From positions 4,331,454 through 4,395,453 of the forward strand of contig OX457060.1 in the NCBI GenBank assembly GCA_949752795.1: a DNA stretch of 64,000 nucleotides, written 5' to 3'. Below the pieces are notes generated by a model. That model made no database searches. It saw only the letters and a program-made list of their open reading frames with translations, and had not been told where the DNA came from. Each line of letters begins with the position of its first letter. The stretch's first letter is position 1. Positions 39,483 to 45,650 of the stretch are shown here, piece after piece. The stretch is from Hyperoodon ampullatus. Its lineage: Eukaryota > Chordata > Mammalia > Artiodactyla > Ziphiidae. The position numbers were made by a program, and so were the translations under genes.

Positions 39483-42400
39483 GCGGTACTCGGGCATCTC
39501 ACCATTGTGGCCTCTCCCGTTGCGGAGCACAGGCTCCGGATGCGCAGGCTCAGCGGCCATGGCTCACGGGCCTAGCCGCTCCGCGGCATGTGGGATCTTC
39601 CTGGACCGGGGCATGAACCCGTGTCCCCTGCATCGGCAGGCGGACTCTCAACCACTGCGCCACCAGGGAAGCCCTTCTTCCATATTTTTATCTTAAACTT
39701 ATGCATGTTCTCAAATTTAAATGGTGTCTCTTGAAGCAGCACAGAGGTTTTTTGTTTTGTTTTGTTTTGTTTTTTAAGTGAATCTGTTCCAACAATCTCT
39801 GCCATTTAATTGGAATGTTTAATCCATTACCACTTAACTCTAGCCCTCTCACTTCCTAACTTTTCTGTTTGCACCCATATCTGTTTTCTGGTTCTTCTGT
39901 TCATGGCACCAAGAGAGACCTGCCCTCAGTTCCTCAGGGAACTGTAAAAAATGGGAAACTCACCCAGAGACATTCCCTTCTTCCAAGTGTCAACTTTTGG
40001 TTGCTCTCCTGTGACTTAAGGAAGTTGGTTTCATATTTTGATCCGTTTTTGAAGTTGCTATCTGCAGGAGGATTGGTCTGATTGGTGCTCCTCTGCCGTT
40101 AGTAGAAGTGGAGCCCTGCAGTAAAGGAAGAACCCCTGAATGAACCCAAAACAATGATGATGGGAGGGGAGCATTCCTGGCTCAGCAGGTCACTAGCTCT
40201 TCTTTTCCACACACGTGAAAAGCTCAGCCTCCTCGGCTGGACTCCACGGAGTAGTCACCCTTTACGGCTTTCCTCTCAACTCTGTTCCCATGCTTACCCT
40301 CTACTCACGAGCTCTTCCATTCCTAATACCCTCCTTCAATTTCCCTCTTCTGGTCCTACATTCAATGACCTAGCCGAGTTCCCTCACAGGACCCAGTGCG
40401 TTGTTAGGGAGCTGCAGAGTAAAGGGCCAGGGAAAGAACAATGTAAAGGGTCCGTTCCCTATAGAATTTCAGGGGCACGAGGAAAGCCCTCCAATGGCAA
40501 GAGCTCCTAGGAATCCTAATGCATGATGAGTCATACCCTAAAAATAGCTTTTGGAGAAAACCAAGCAACTGAGATGAGACCACAGACAAGGAAATTCTTT
40601 TTTTTTTTTTTTTTTTTTTAAAGTATTATCTGGATTCCCTACTAAGTTCTTTTTTAAAAAATATTATTTATTTATTTATTCATTTATTTAGGCTGCACTG
40701 GGTCTTAGTTGTGGCATGCAGGATCTTCGTTGCAGCATGTGGGCTTCTTAGTTGTGGCATGAGACTCTTAGCTGTGGCACGCATGCAAGATCTAGTTCCC
40801 TGATCAGGGATCAAACCTGGACCCCCTGCATTGGGAGTACAGAGTCTTACCCACTGGACCACCAGGGAAGTCCCGAGACAAGGAGATTCTATGAGAGAAT
40901 GACCACTTTTGTCCATGGAAGATAAATGCCATGACCCTTGACCACCTTTTGCTTCTCTGTTCCCCTTACCATCCTTCCTACTTTGTTCTAGTGTCTGTTC
41001 CTACATGCATTCTTTTCCATAAGGTTTTTTTTTTTTTTTTTTTTTTTGCTGTACGTGGGCCTCTCACTGTTGTGGCCTCTCCCATTGCGGAGCACAGGCT
41101 CCGGACGCGCAGGCTCAACGGCCATGGCTCACGGGCCCAACCGCTCCGCGGCATGTGGGATCTTCCCAGACCGGGGCACGAACCCGTGTCCCCTGCATCG
41201 GCAGGCGGACTCTCAACCACTGCGCCACCAGGGAAGCCCTTCCATAAGGTTTTTAAGTTCTGTTTCTCCCCAGATTTTAACATGGACAGTTTCTCTGAGT
41301 GTATGCATTTCCCACAGTGCTGTGTGAGAAATAGATAGCTAGTGTCCATCAAATCCTAAATAAGTTCTGGAGCTGCACATCACCACCACCATCTCCCCCC
41401 TCTCAACCTTTACTTTAGTACAGCCTAATTGCACTTCAACATTTGCACTGGTCATAGATAATCCTCCAAACTATTAAAAAGCAACTTCCAGCCAACCTTG
41501 CAAAGTCCATGCATCTTTCCAATTAAACCATGGAAAATTACCAAGTGGAAATCCTCGACAAGGCTTCAAAAAGTCCTATTGAGTTTGTAAATGTTTAATT
41601 TGTCTGTTTGGATTAAACATTGCATGTCTTCATCTATAATTTTACAGTTGGTGATGGTTGCACTCTGAAATATACCATTAAGAATGTCTTTCCATTCAAG
41701 TTTTTATCACCAAGTAACAGTCTATGGCAAAAATATATATGCAAGGAAAATTATATTAAGACTGCTCAGTGTGTGTTCCCTATTTTAAAATATAATGTAT
41801 TTTCCTTGTCTTTTATCCATAATTGCTTCATGGGGATGGAGGCTTTGGTGCTAAAGGTTCTTTGTTTCCTTTCTGTGACTCACTTTATTCTTTCTCTTAT
41901 TGCTGTCACATTCCACTGTAATGTGGGTAGCAAACATCAAGATGGCCTCAAGTTAGTCATCTCTAAATTGAGACGTGCTCCAATGGACCATCTCAAGTCT
42001 GACTCTGTGTGCCTCATAGAAAGTGAAGTTTGTGAGCCCAGATGCTTCTGGGGCCCAGACAGATTAAAAAAAAAAAAAAGTGTACAGTGCAATAAATGTG
42101 ATTTAATAGGGAGAGATAGATATGAGGACCGTGGCAAACATGGCCCATCTAAAGAAAGCAGCTTCTTCTCAGTTCATGCAGGTTGCTGCCAAGACGGGAT
42201 GTGAGCCAGTGCTTCCTAAATTTGAAATGAGAATTCAGAAATCCAGACTTTATAATAAATCTCCTGATTTTCAAATGTTAAGAACAAATTCAAATTAAAA
42301 AATATATATATCAGCTGAACCTTCCTTGGAAGTTTGTTCTAAACTATGGGACAACAGTTTTGTACCTTCTGAAATTCTGAGATTAAGCTGTTTCAATTTA

Positions 42401-43835
42401 ATGTTCTAGAACGACGCCATCCAGTATGGTAGCCGCTAGCCATATGTGATGATTAAGCACTTGAAATGTGACTAGTCCAAATTGAGATGTGCTGTAACTA
42501 TGAAATACATGACAGATTTTGAAGACAGTACGAGAAGAGTATAAAATAGCTTATTAATATTTTTATGTGGATTACATGTTGAAATAATATTTATTTTTAA
42601 AATAATATATATTATTAAAATTAACTTTACCTATTTCTTTTTACTTTATAAAATGTGCTACTGGAGAATTTTTAATGGCATATGTAACTCACATTACATT
42701 TCCATTGCAAGGCACTCCTCTAGAGTTTAAAAAGCACTGCAGATGTAGGTAGCCAGCGTCCTGAGAATCTGACCAGACCAGCATCAGGGAATTGGTCGTG
42801 GGCTCCACACTGACATCCCATTCAGTGAGACGTGCTTTCCCATTATTTGCCTGTGGACACCAGGAGTGAGCCCTGTAGCCACCTCTTTACAAACAAGATC
42901 AAGGGCAACCGACTAGATGAAGCTAATGTCTCTGGGGATGGGGGTGGAGGAAACCATTGTGCCCACCTGTCTGTGCCCACATGCCACTCTTTAAAGTGAT
43001 GACAGGGAGGGACTTCCCTGGCAGACCAGTGGTTAAGACTCTGCGCTTCCACTGCAGAGGACATGGGTTTGATTCCTGGTCGGGGAACTAAGATCCCACA
43101 TGCCCTATGGTGCAGCTTAAAAAAAAAAAAAAGAAAGAAAAAAAAAGTGATGATGGGAAGGGCTGTGGGAGAAGCTGTGCAAGACCCAAGTGAGTTTGTT
43201 GGAGGTGAGTGGGCTAGCGGCGACACTGGGGAAAGTCGCCCTGAAAGGTTGATACCTGCATTTTTACAACCAGTTATGATGATGTATTGGGGTTGCTGGG
43301 AGAAGATAGCAGGAATGTGAAGTATGAGTAGGAAGGGACTCCTGTTTATGGAGCACCATCCCTGGACCAGACACCCTGCTAGTGCTGTACGTGGAGCACC
43401 TCAGACCAGGTCACTCTTTTCAGAGCTCTCTGGTGGAAGAAGGTTAGATTTTTTGGACCAGAACTACATTCTGGGCTTCTGGGGGGCAGGGTCCCCTAGG
43501 GAGGAGTGCCGAGGAGGCAGGACCCCAAGACATCTGCTGGTCGGTGACCTGGGAGACGACCTCACTGAAGGTGGGAAGCCCTTGCTCTAAGGGTTAGAAT
43601 TGTCTTTAGGCTTTTCTGCTGCTGGAAAGTTAATGAATCAGGTAGTTGAGGTTTTTGGTGATATTCTCCACGATTACTATTACTATGACTATTCACCTAA
43701 TGAATATGAATGAAAATTGTTTTTCAGATAATAACTAATTCACCCCAGAAGCTGATCAGCTGCAGAAGGGAAGAGGTGGAAGCCTGTGTGGTGGCCGGGC
43801 TGTCTTCTGAGGAGCTCCTCAGGGTCTGGATCTAG
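12579..43835 (+). CDS. IL20RB: IL20RB, interleukin-20 receptor subunit beta (7 coding exons, complete)
   Basis: Coding exons are 12579-12651, 24878-25004, 26615-26805, 31114-31238, 33320-33470, 37589-37731 and 43728-43835. Together they give 918 nt, or 305 residues plus stop, with matching phases and GT/AG at every junction. The product is a type I membrane protein of the class II cytokine receptor family. It is the shared second chain that pairs with IL20RA (for IL-19, IL-20, IL-24) or IL22RA1 (for IL-20, IL-24) and signals through JAK/STAT in epithelium. Visible parts are a signal peptide at about 1-24, two fibronectin III domains, cysteine pairs C84/C92 and C197/C218, glycosylation sequons at N35 and N129, a transmembrane segment at about 226-250, and a short tail of about 55 residues without obvious STAT-docking tyrosines, as expected for this chain. 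Compared with the human protein as I remember it (311 residues), it starts at the second methionine and ends one residue earlier. No frameshift or stop was seen. Confidence 0.95.
14055..14346 (-). repeat. L1 3' end (antisense)
   Basis: Starts with a T-run and aaattgaggtataactgaca, then the usual tattagtttcaggtgtacag and the atagtcaccatgctatatat block. This is the reverse of an L1 3'UTR. It is followed directly by a CHR SINE. Confidence 0.8.
14349..14555 (-). repeat. CHR-type SINE with a 15 bp internal deletion
   Basis: Antisense CHR SINE with a 31-base poly(T). Between gagcacaggct and cagcggccatgg it lacks the 15 bases that other copies carry. The deletion lies between two short caggct repeats. 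An imperfect duplication, caccca(c/t)ttttt, flanks the insertion. Confidence 0.9.
15200..15255. repeat. (AAT)n-like simple repeat
   Basis: Imperfect ataata and aacaataat units at about 15213-15252. Confidence 0.75.
15290..15490 (-). repeat. MIR SINE (antisense)
   Basis: The reverse MIR order is visible: ccccattttataccctaaga, gaggctcagagaggttcagc, ttgcccaagc, gaactgggatttgactccgg, cagagcctgtgcc. Confidence 0.8.
15850..15990 (-). repeat. L2 3'-end fragment (antisense)
   Basis: Contains cattcattctgtatttctga, cctgctgtgtgccgcgttct and the aacaaaacagtatttcctg block common in antisense L2 3' ends. Confidence 0.6.
16002..16349 (-). repeat. L1 3' end (antisense, young family)
   Basis: A T-run, then attgaagtatagttgattta, the gtgctacacagtaggacctg block and a C-rich stretch. 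Target-site duplication-like sequences, attcatagtttt and gttcatagcttt, flank it. Confidence 0.85.
16395..16545. mobile_element. MER5-type hAT DNA transposon, left part
   Basis: Starts with the terminal repeat-like cagtggttctcaatctcaag and carries internal MER5 blocks. The matching other end, ggttgagaatcatt, appears at 17830-17850 after an L1-derived stretch, so the element seems to be split. Confidence 0.6.
16640..17795 (+). repeat. L1 3'-end sequences (old L1ME/HAL1-like, two similar 3' ends)
   Basis: Two similar 3' segments occur at about 16640-16915 and 17590-17790. Each has a gggagctctctgtacta-type block and a final ttatttcaaaataaaact-like tail. The stretch between them looks like the 3' part of the same kind of element. 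A (GAAG)n run lies at 17538-17578. Family naming is tentative. Confidence 0.6.
17815..17852. mobile_element. MER5-type DNA transposon, right end
   Basis: The sequence agtgattctcatgggcagcc followed by aaggttgagaatcatt is the end of a MER5 element. It probably belongs to the left part at 16395-16545. Confidence 0.5.
17862..18050. mobile_element. MER5A-like hAT DNA transposon
   Basis: Starts with cgcttctcaaactttaatat and ends in aaagaccacactttaagatc, the short inverted-repeat ends of MER5A. The internal gagagtctgcatttctaata block also fits. Confidence 0.8.
18070..18620 (-). repeat. L1 3' end (antisense, young family)
   Basis: Begins with a (TTTTA)n tail and acaactttattggagtataa, followed by the typical 3'UTR, including ctgatctccctgtgctatgc and the end of ORF2-proximal sequence. 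A 20 bp unit is duplicated at 18299-18338. A related + strand copy lies at 56738-57112. Confidence 0.85.
18836..19352 (+). repeat. MLT1-type LTR (ERVL-MaLR)
   Basis: The MLT1 order is clear: caaagacatccacgttctaa, tgggcccaatctaatcacat, agccaatttagacctgtata, then aataataaatctgtgttgtt as the LTR poly(A) region and gtgggaatttgttacagcag near the end. Confidence 0.85.
19353..20720. other. IL20RB intron 1 sequence, no feature recognised
   Basis: Unique-looking intronic DNA. The open frames here carry no recognisable domain. Confidence 0.55.
20725..23500 (-). repeat. L1 LINE, 2.8 kb antisense (3'UTR plus part of ORF2)
   Basis: The left part is reverse 3'UTR. The region 22190-23500 on the minus strand encodes broken ORF2 pieces: [20 protein letters not shown] near 22400, and the reverse transcriptase stretch [20 protein letters not shown] near 22860. 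Stops and frameshifts interrupt the frame, so it is inactive and old (L1M-type). It is 5' truncated near 23500 and lies opposite to IL20RB. Confidence 0.88.
23500..24420. other. IL20RB intron 1 sequence, no repeat or gene recognised
   Basis: GC-richer unique sequence with overlapping open frames on both strands (up to 160 codons at 23930-24412 on the minus strand). No domain, splice pattern or start context supports a gene. Confidence 0.5.
24425..24500 (-). repeat. MIR fragment (antisense)
   Basis: The match is ggtcacatagtaagtggcag followed by agtcaaggcctggatctaga, the reverse of the MIR core. Confidence 0.6.
24515..24680 (+). repeat. MIR SINE, 3' half
   Basis: Contains cttcagttttctcatttgta, then catgaggattaaatgaggta, then ggtaagtgctcaataatatt. 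It ends about 200 bp before IL20RB exon 2. Confidence 0.8.
24878..25004 (+). CDS. IL20RB: IL20RB coding exon 2 (start of fibronectin III domain 1)
   Basis: The exon begins after CCCAG at 24877 and ends before GTGAGT at 25005. It completes the split Asp codon and encodes [20 protein letters not shown] and onward to YSVEYQG. It carries the sequon at N35 and the opening strands of the first ligand-binding domain, including the WSPV motif typical of the family. Confidence 0.95.
25672..25888. mobile_element. Palindromic hAT-type non-autonomous DNA transposon
   Basis: Its two halves are near mirror images: the left has gtggtagccactaga and the right has gcggctagtagctaccata. An AT-rich centre (ttaaatttaaattaatcaaa) lies between them. 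A longer relative is at 42410-42735. I do not assign a family name. Confidence 0.6.
25950..26560 (-). repeat. L2 LINE fragment (antisense)
   Basis: Reverse of L2 coding sequence: tcttgtaggccatgggagag, gtttggattccattctagac and gatgacagtggctgagactg. It ends just before IL20RB exon 3. Confidence 0.6.
26615..26805 (+). CDS. IL20RB: IL20RB coding exon 3 (fibronectin III domain 1)
   Basis: The acceptor CCAG ends at 26614 and the donor GTAAGG starts at 26806. It encodes [20 protein letters not shown] through LKHPFNRNS. The cysteines at residues 84 and 92 form the expected domain 1 disulfide, and the sequon N129-S130-T131 spans the next junction. Confidence 0.95.
26969..27189 (+). repeat. CHR-type SINE
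   Basis: Sense copy starting with ggcttccctggtggcac and ending in an A-run to about 27189. The target-site duplication aaaaaagctagctg flanks it, on the left near 26955-26968 and on the right near 27184-27197. Confidence 0.94.
27499..27688 (+). repeat. CHR-type SINE without a poly(A) tail
   Basis: Sense copy bounded by an exact 11 bp duplication, gtaagggaaga, at 27488-27498 and 27689-27699. It stops at gcccgcgaacc with no A-tail at all, unlike every other copy here. Confidence 0.92.
27760..28560 (-). repeat. L2 LINE fragment (antisense)
   Basis: The stretch aacaatcactctggctgtgg and later blocks such as gatgtctgattggcagttgg followed by aaatcaggccctggggctca match reversed L2 coding sequence. 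It is highly diverged and the edges are uncertain. Confidence 0.55.
28900..29080 (+). repeat. MIR SINE fragment
   Basis: Recognisable by gagtcctcatctgtaagaag, a short tgtggacaagatgaaaa block and a tail near the cagctattagtaaatatta stretch. Confidence 0.55.
29081..29750. other. IL20RB intron 3 sequence, no feature recognised
   Basis: GC-rich unique DNA with overlapping chance frames on both strands and no domain match. Confidence 0.5.
29757..29870. mobile_element. MER5-type DNA transposon fragment
   Basis: Starts with agcagaggttcttaacctca and has the internal ccagggcccaagcctagaat and ctgatttaaacgatct blocks of MER5. Confidence 0.6.
29915..30090 (+). repeat. MIR SINE fragment
   Basis: Contains gactcaaattctgccattaa, gaaagtcactcaacctctct and ggatggattaaatgagataa, in MIR order. 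Confidence 0.8.
30100..31113. other. IL20RB intron 3, right part
   Basis: No gene or clear repeat seen, apart from a short L2-like attcaaaaagtgtctactga block at about 30900-30950. Confidence 0.5.
31114..31238 (+). CDS. IL20RB: IL20RB coding exon 4 (start of domain 2)
   Basis: The acceptor CAACAG ends at 31113 and the donor GTGAGA starts at 31239. It encodes residues 131-172, including [20 protein letters not shown] and the YWKREPGAK end. This opens the membrane-proximal fibronectin III domain. Confidence 0.95.
31239..32880. other. IL20RB intron 4, GC-rich part
   Basis: Unique-looking GC-rich sequence with many overlapping chance frames. No domain or RNA gene was recognised. Confidence 0.5.
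32890..33215 (+). repeat. L2 3' end with (AATG)n
   Basis: The L2 3' signature is present: ccacgagagcaggaacttcg, then gtgcctggcacacagtaggt and gctaaataaataaatattta. A gaatgaatgag simple repeat follows. A 15 bp piece, gttttgttcagtgct, is repeated near 33090 and 33113. Confidence 0.75.
33320..33470 (+). CDS. IL20RB: IL20RB coding exon 5 (end of domain 2)
   Basis: The acceptor AAAG ends at 33319 and the donor GTAAGG starts at 33471. It encodes [20 protein letters not shown] and onward to [10 protein letters not shown]197 and C218 make the conserved second-domain disulfide. Confidence 0.95.
34016..34228 (+). repeat. CHR-type SINE (younger of a nested pair)
   Basis: Sense copy with a 22-base A-tail. 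The duplication aaaaaattatca is at 34004-34015 and 34223-34234. The right-hand copy overlaps the left duplication of the next SINE, so this one landed beside an older insertion. Confidence 0.93.
34241..34512 (+). repeat. Longer CHR-type SINE (older form with extended 3' part)
   Basis: Starts like the other copies but continues past the usual end with gatgaagagtggcccccgct, then agaaagccctcgcacagaaa, then gacccaacacagcc. An exact 15 bp duplication, aaaattatcattttg, lies at 34225-34239 and 34513-34527. Confidence 0.9.
34530..35180 (-). repeat. Old L1 3'UTR-derived sequence (antisense)
   Basis: The segments ctacatagtattccactgta, ctattgatgggtatttcgtt and gtagagttgctgggtcaaag are typical of reversed older L1 3' regions. 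It is interrupted by younger insertions and seems to go on at about 35700-36180. Confidence 0.6.
35205..35458 (-). repeat. L1 3' end (antisense, young family)
   Basis: The sequence aattgaagtatagttgcttt, then tgtgctatacagtaggtcct, is the reversed L1 3'UTR. The duplication-like cattttatactactttt and cattttatacgactttt flank it. Confidence 0.8.
35478..35681 (-). repeat. CHR-type SINE
   Basis: Antisense copy with a 13-base T-run, inserted at the edge of the preceding L1 3' end. The flanks tatacgacttttt and tatactacttttt are its imperfect duplication. Confidence 0.9.
36202..36402 (-). repeat. CHR-type SINE
   Basis: Antisense copy with a 14 bp duplication, tgccatctgctttt, at 36192-36205 and 36404-36417. 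The T-run is short and there are several point changes (gtctcccaccgtcgtgg). Confidence 0.92.
36425..36600 (-). repeat. L2 3'-end fragment (antisense)
   Basis: Contains cattcattcattcagtgaat, ctgagcaccgactatgtgcc, gatacagcagggaagtccct and agacagactacaaggcagta. This is the common reversed L2 end. A CTCF-like motif lies inside it. Confidence 0.75.
37589..37731 (+). CDS. IL20RB: IL20RB coding exon 6 (transmembrane segment)
   Basis: The acceptor TTCCAG ends at 37588 and the donor GTAACT starts at 37732. It encodes [20 protein letters not shown] and onward through a single membrane span, then [20 protein letters not shown] in the cytoplasm. The CC pair just inside the membrane could be palmitoylated (inference). 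Confidence 0.95.
37732..39060. other. IL20RB intron 6, left part
   Basis: Unique-looking sequence after exon 6. Chance frames only. Confidence 0.5.
39065..39860 (-). repeat. L1 ORF2 5'-region fragment (antisense), split by a SINE
   Basis: Reversed L1 endonuclease-region sequence. Recognisable parts are ttttaggtgcatacatattt, tttatcatcatgaaatgtcc, then after the SINE aaatggtgtctcttgaagca. A (TA)n run at 39443-39467 marks the SINE insertion point. The long + strand frame at 38815-39330 is mainly a shadow of it. Confidence 0.7.
39467..39673 (-). repeat. CHR-type SINE
   Basis: Antisense copy inserted in the L1 fragment. The duplication cttcttccatat is at 39436-39447 and 39674-39685, and a (TA)n run lies between the left duplication and the T-run. 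Confidence 0.92.
40599..40874 (-). repeat. tRNA-Glu-related SINE (CHR-1/Bov-tA-like, older)
   Basis: Antisense copy with a T-run, a ttatttatttattcatttat stretch, then gcactgggtcttagttgtgg and ending in ggaccaccagggaagtccc. The near-duplicate flanks are cagacaaggaaattct and gagacaaggagattct. Confidence 0.85.
41025..41239 (-). repeat. CHR-type SINE
   Basis: Antisense copy. The duplication ttccataaggttttt is at about 41015-41029 and 41240-41254. Confidence 0.94.
41255..42405. other. IL20RB intron 6, unique part with a 194-codon open frame
   Basis: AT-rich intronic DNA. The + strand frame 41620-42204 is unusually long for such composition but shows no domain and no codon pattern that I recognise. 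It probably arose by chance. Confidence 0.45.
42410..42735. mobile_element. hAT-type non-autonomous DNA transposon
   Basis: Left end ccatccagtatggtagccgc, internal acttgaaatgtgactagtcc, an AT-rich middle, and right end acatttccattgcaaggcac. It is related to 25672-25888. Confidence 0.65.
43010..43143 (+). repeat. tRNA-Glu-related SINE (CHR-1/Bov-tA-like)
   Basis: A sense copy with ggacttccctggcagaccag, gggtttgattcctggtcggg (B-box-like) and an A-rich tail. The flanks aaagtgatgacaggga and aaagtgatgatgggaa act as its duplication. Confidence 0.9.
43728..43835 (+). CDS. IL20RB: IL20RB coding exon 7 (cytoplasmic tail and stop)
   Basis: The acceptor TTTTCAG ends at 43727. The exon encodes [20 protein letters not shown] and onward to [10 protein letters not shown], then TAG at 43833-43835. 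Against my memory of the human tail, the codon for the last serine reads TAG here, so the protein is one residue shorter. The sequence after the stop is non-coding. Confidence 0.94.
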   Translation: MITNSPQKLISCRREEVEACVVAGLSSEELLRVWI

Positions 43836-45650
43836 CAGGTGAAGTCTAGAAACCTGGTCTGCAGGACACGGGAGGGCGAGGAGAAGGGCTGTGCTTTGGC
43901 TTTCCTCCAAGAACAAAGGACAAGAGAAGAAGAGCCTGCTGTGTCTGTGTTAGAAGCAACTGTCAGAGGTAGAGTGGTGTGGCCGACGGAGCACTGAGAG
44001 GGGGTCAGGGGATGCGACCTCCAGCACTGGATCTCTCTGCTGTCCTCTAGGGGGATGACCCTGTGGAAAGTGCTTCATCTCTCAGTTTTCTCAACTATAC
44101 AATGAGGGGATTAAGTACCCAACCATTAAACCATGTGTATTGTATATATATCCATATCATCTCTCCACCTCTTGCAGAGCTGTAGGGAAATTGGCAACAC
44201 TGTGCATTGGGATTGGTTCTGCTTTTCTGAAGAGCAGTAGATACACGTGTAACAAGAATAATCCCAGGCTCTATGCACCTGTTGGCTTGGAGATCCTGAT
44301 TTGCTAGAGGAACCTTGAAGAGGAAAGGAAGGGTAGGTGCAACGGTGTTGACTTCACTTCAAGCCAAATGCCTGCGCAGAGGTAACTGAATGGCTCAGCC
44401 AGCTCTCCAAACCATGACTCGGAGGGAGGCCACAGCTCCCTGAAAATGGGCCGCGCACAGATGCTGCAGACATGTGAAATGCTGTACAGGGTAATGGTGT
44501 GTGCACACTGAGGACAGCAGCTAAAATGCATGTGCATGATGAGGTGAGACCGCAGAAGGATGTTGATCAGAAGTGCGATGTTTGCTGTGTTCCTTTTTCC
44601 TGTAGAGTTATAGTACTGAATGAAAAACAAAAAGGTGTCACCTTGGGTAATCATTGTGGTTTCTTCCAAAAAAGTGGTCTTTAGGGTTCCAGTTATATCA
44701 TCAACCTTGAGTGCAGGTCACCTGAAGACCACCTTTAGTCAGGAGATGTGGGAGTAGCCCCAGGTAGGGGATGGGGCAGGGAACCAGCTAGGGGCAGCGT
44801 CTGGCTGCATGGGAAACGTGACTGAAGCAGCTAGCCAAAGCCTCATCCGGTCAGGATACTCCTGCGTCTTCCTGGAGGCCTCATGATACAGGAAATCCCT
44901 TGGGGACCTCTTTTCCTTAAGACAGCTCCTCGGGTGTCCTTAACTCTCCTAGCATGTTCATCTGAGGCACGTGACTGAAGCCTCTTCCCGACCCTCTCCC
45001 CCACCAGGTGAGGAAGCGTCAGGGTCTGAGAAGGGATGGAGGGGGAAGTTTCTTGAAGGCTGAAATGATTGCTGGGCAAGGCCTGTGCCTCCCTTTTAGA
45101 CCCCAGCCCTCCCAGTTCTGGAGCCTCTGAATTGGTTTGTCTCTACCCCCACTTCCTGGGCCCCTTCCAGCCAGCCCGGAGGTGGAGACAGTCTAACTGC
45201 TTCACCCAGGTGTTTCCCCTACAAGATAGAGGCTCACAGCCCTCTCTTCATCTGGTGGGGTTTCGAGGAGCCAGAGGATGGGCTCTCTTTAAGATGAGAT
45301 CACTGAAAATCATTTCCTCTGTACCATTTTGTATGCCTCTGTGTTGTCTGACTCTTGTACGAAGAGTATGTGTTCGTTTTACCTTTGGTCTAACCTGGAA
45401 ACATATTTTTTTTTTTTTTTTTTTTTGCGGTACGCGGGCCTCTCACTGTTGTGGCCTCTCCCGTTGCGGAGCACAGGCTCTGGATGCGCAGGCCCAGCGG
45501 CCATGGCTCACGGGCCCAGCCGCTCCGCGGCATATGGGATCCTCCTGGACCGGGGCACGAACCCGTATCCCCTGCATCGGCAGGCGGACTCTCAACCACT
45601 GCGCCACCAGGGAGGCCCCTGGAAACATATTTTTAGTTTGCAGAAATAAA
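43836..45650 (+). other. IL20RB: IL20RB 3'UTR and 3' flank (end uncertain)
   Basis: Possible polyadenylation signals are ATTAAA at 44125-44130, followed by a GT-rich stretch, and AATAAA at 45645-45650. Use of the second would put a CHR SINE (45404-45617) in the UTR. A MIR-like block lies at about 44000-44110. No further open gene was recognised. Confidence 0.4.
45406..45617 (-). repeat. CHR-type SINE
   Basis: Antisense copy with a 21-base T-run and an exact duplication, cctggaaacatattttt, at 45394-45410 and 45618-45634. It lies 1.6 kb after the IL20RB stop. Confidence 0.94.
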
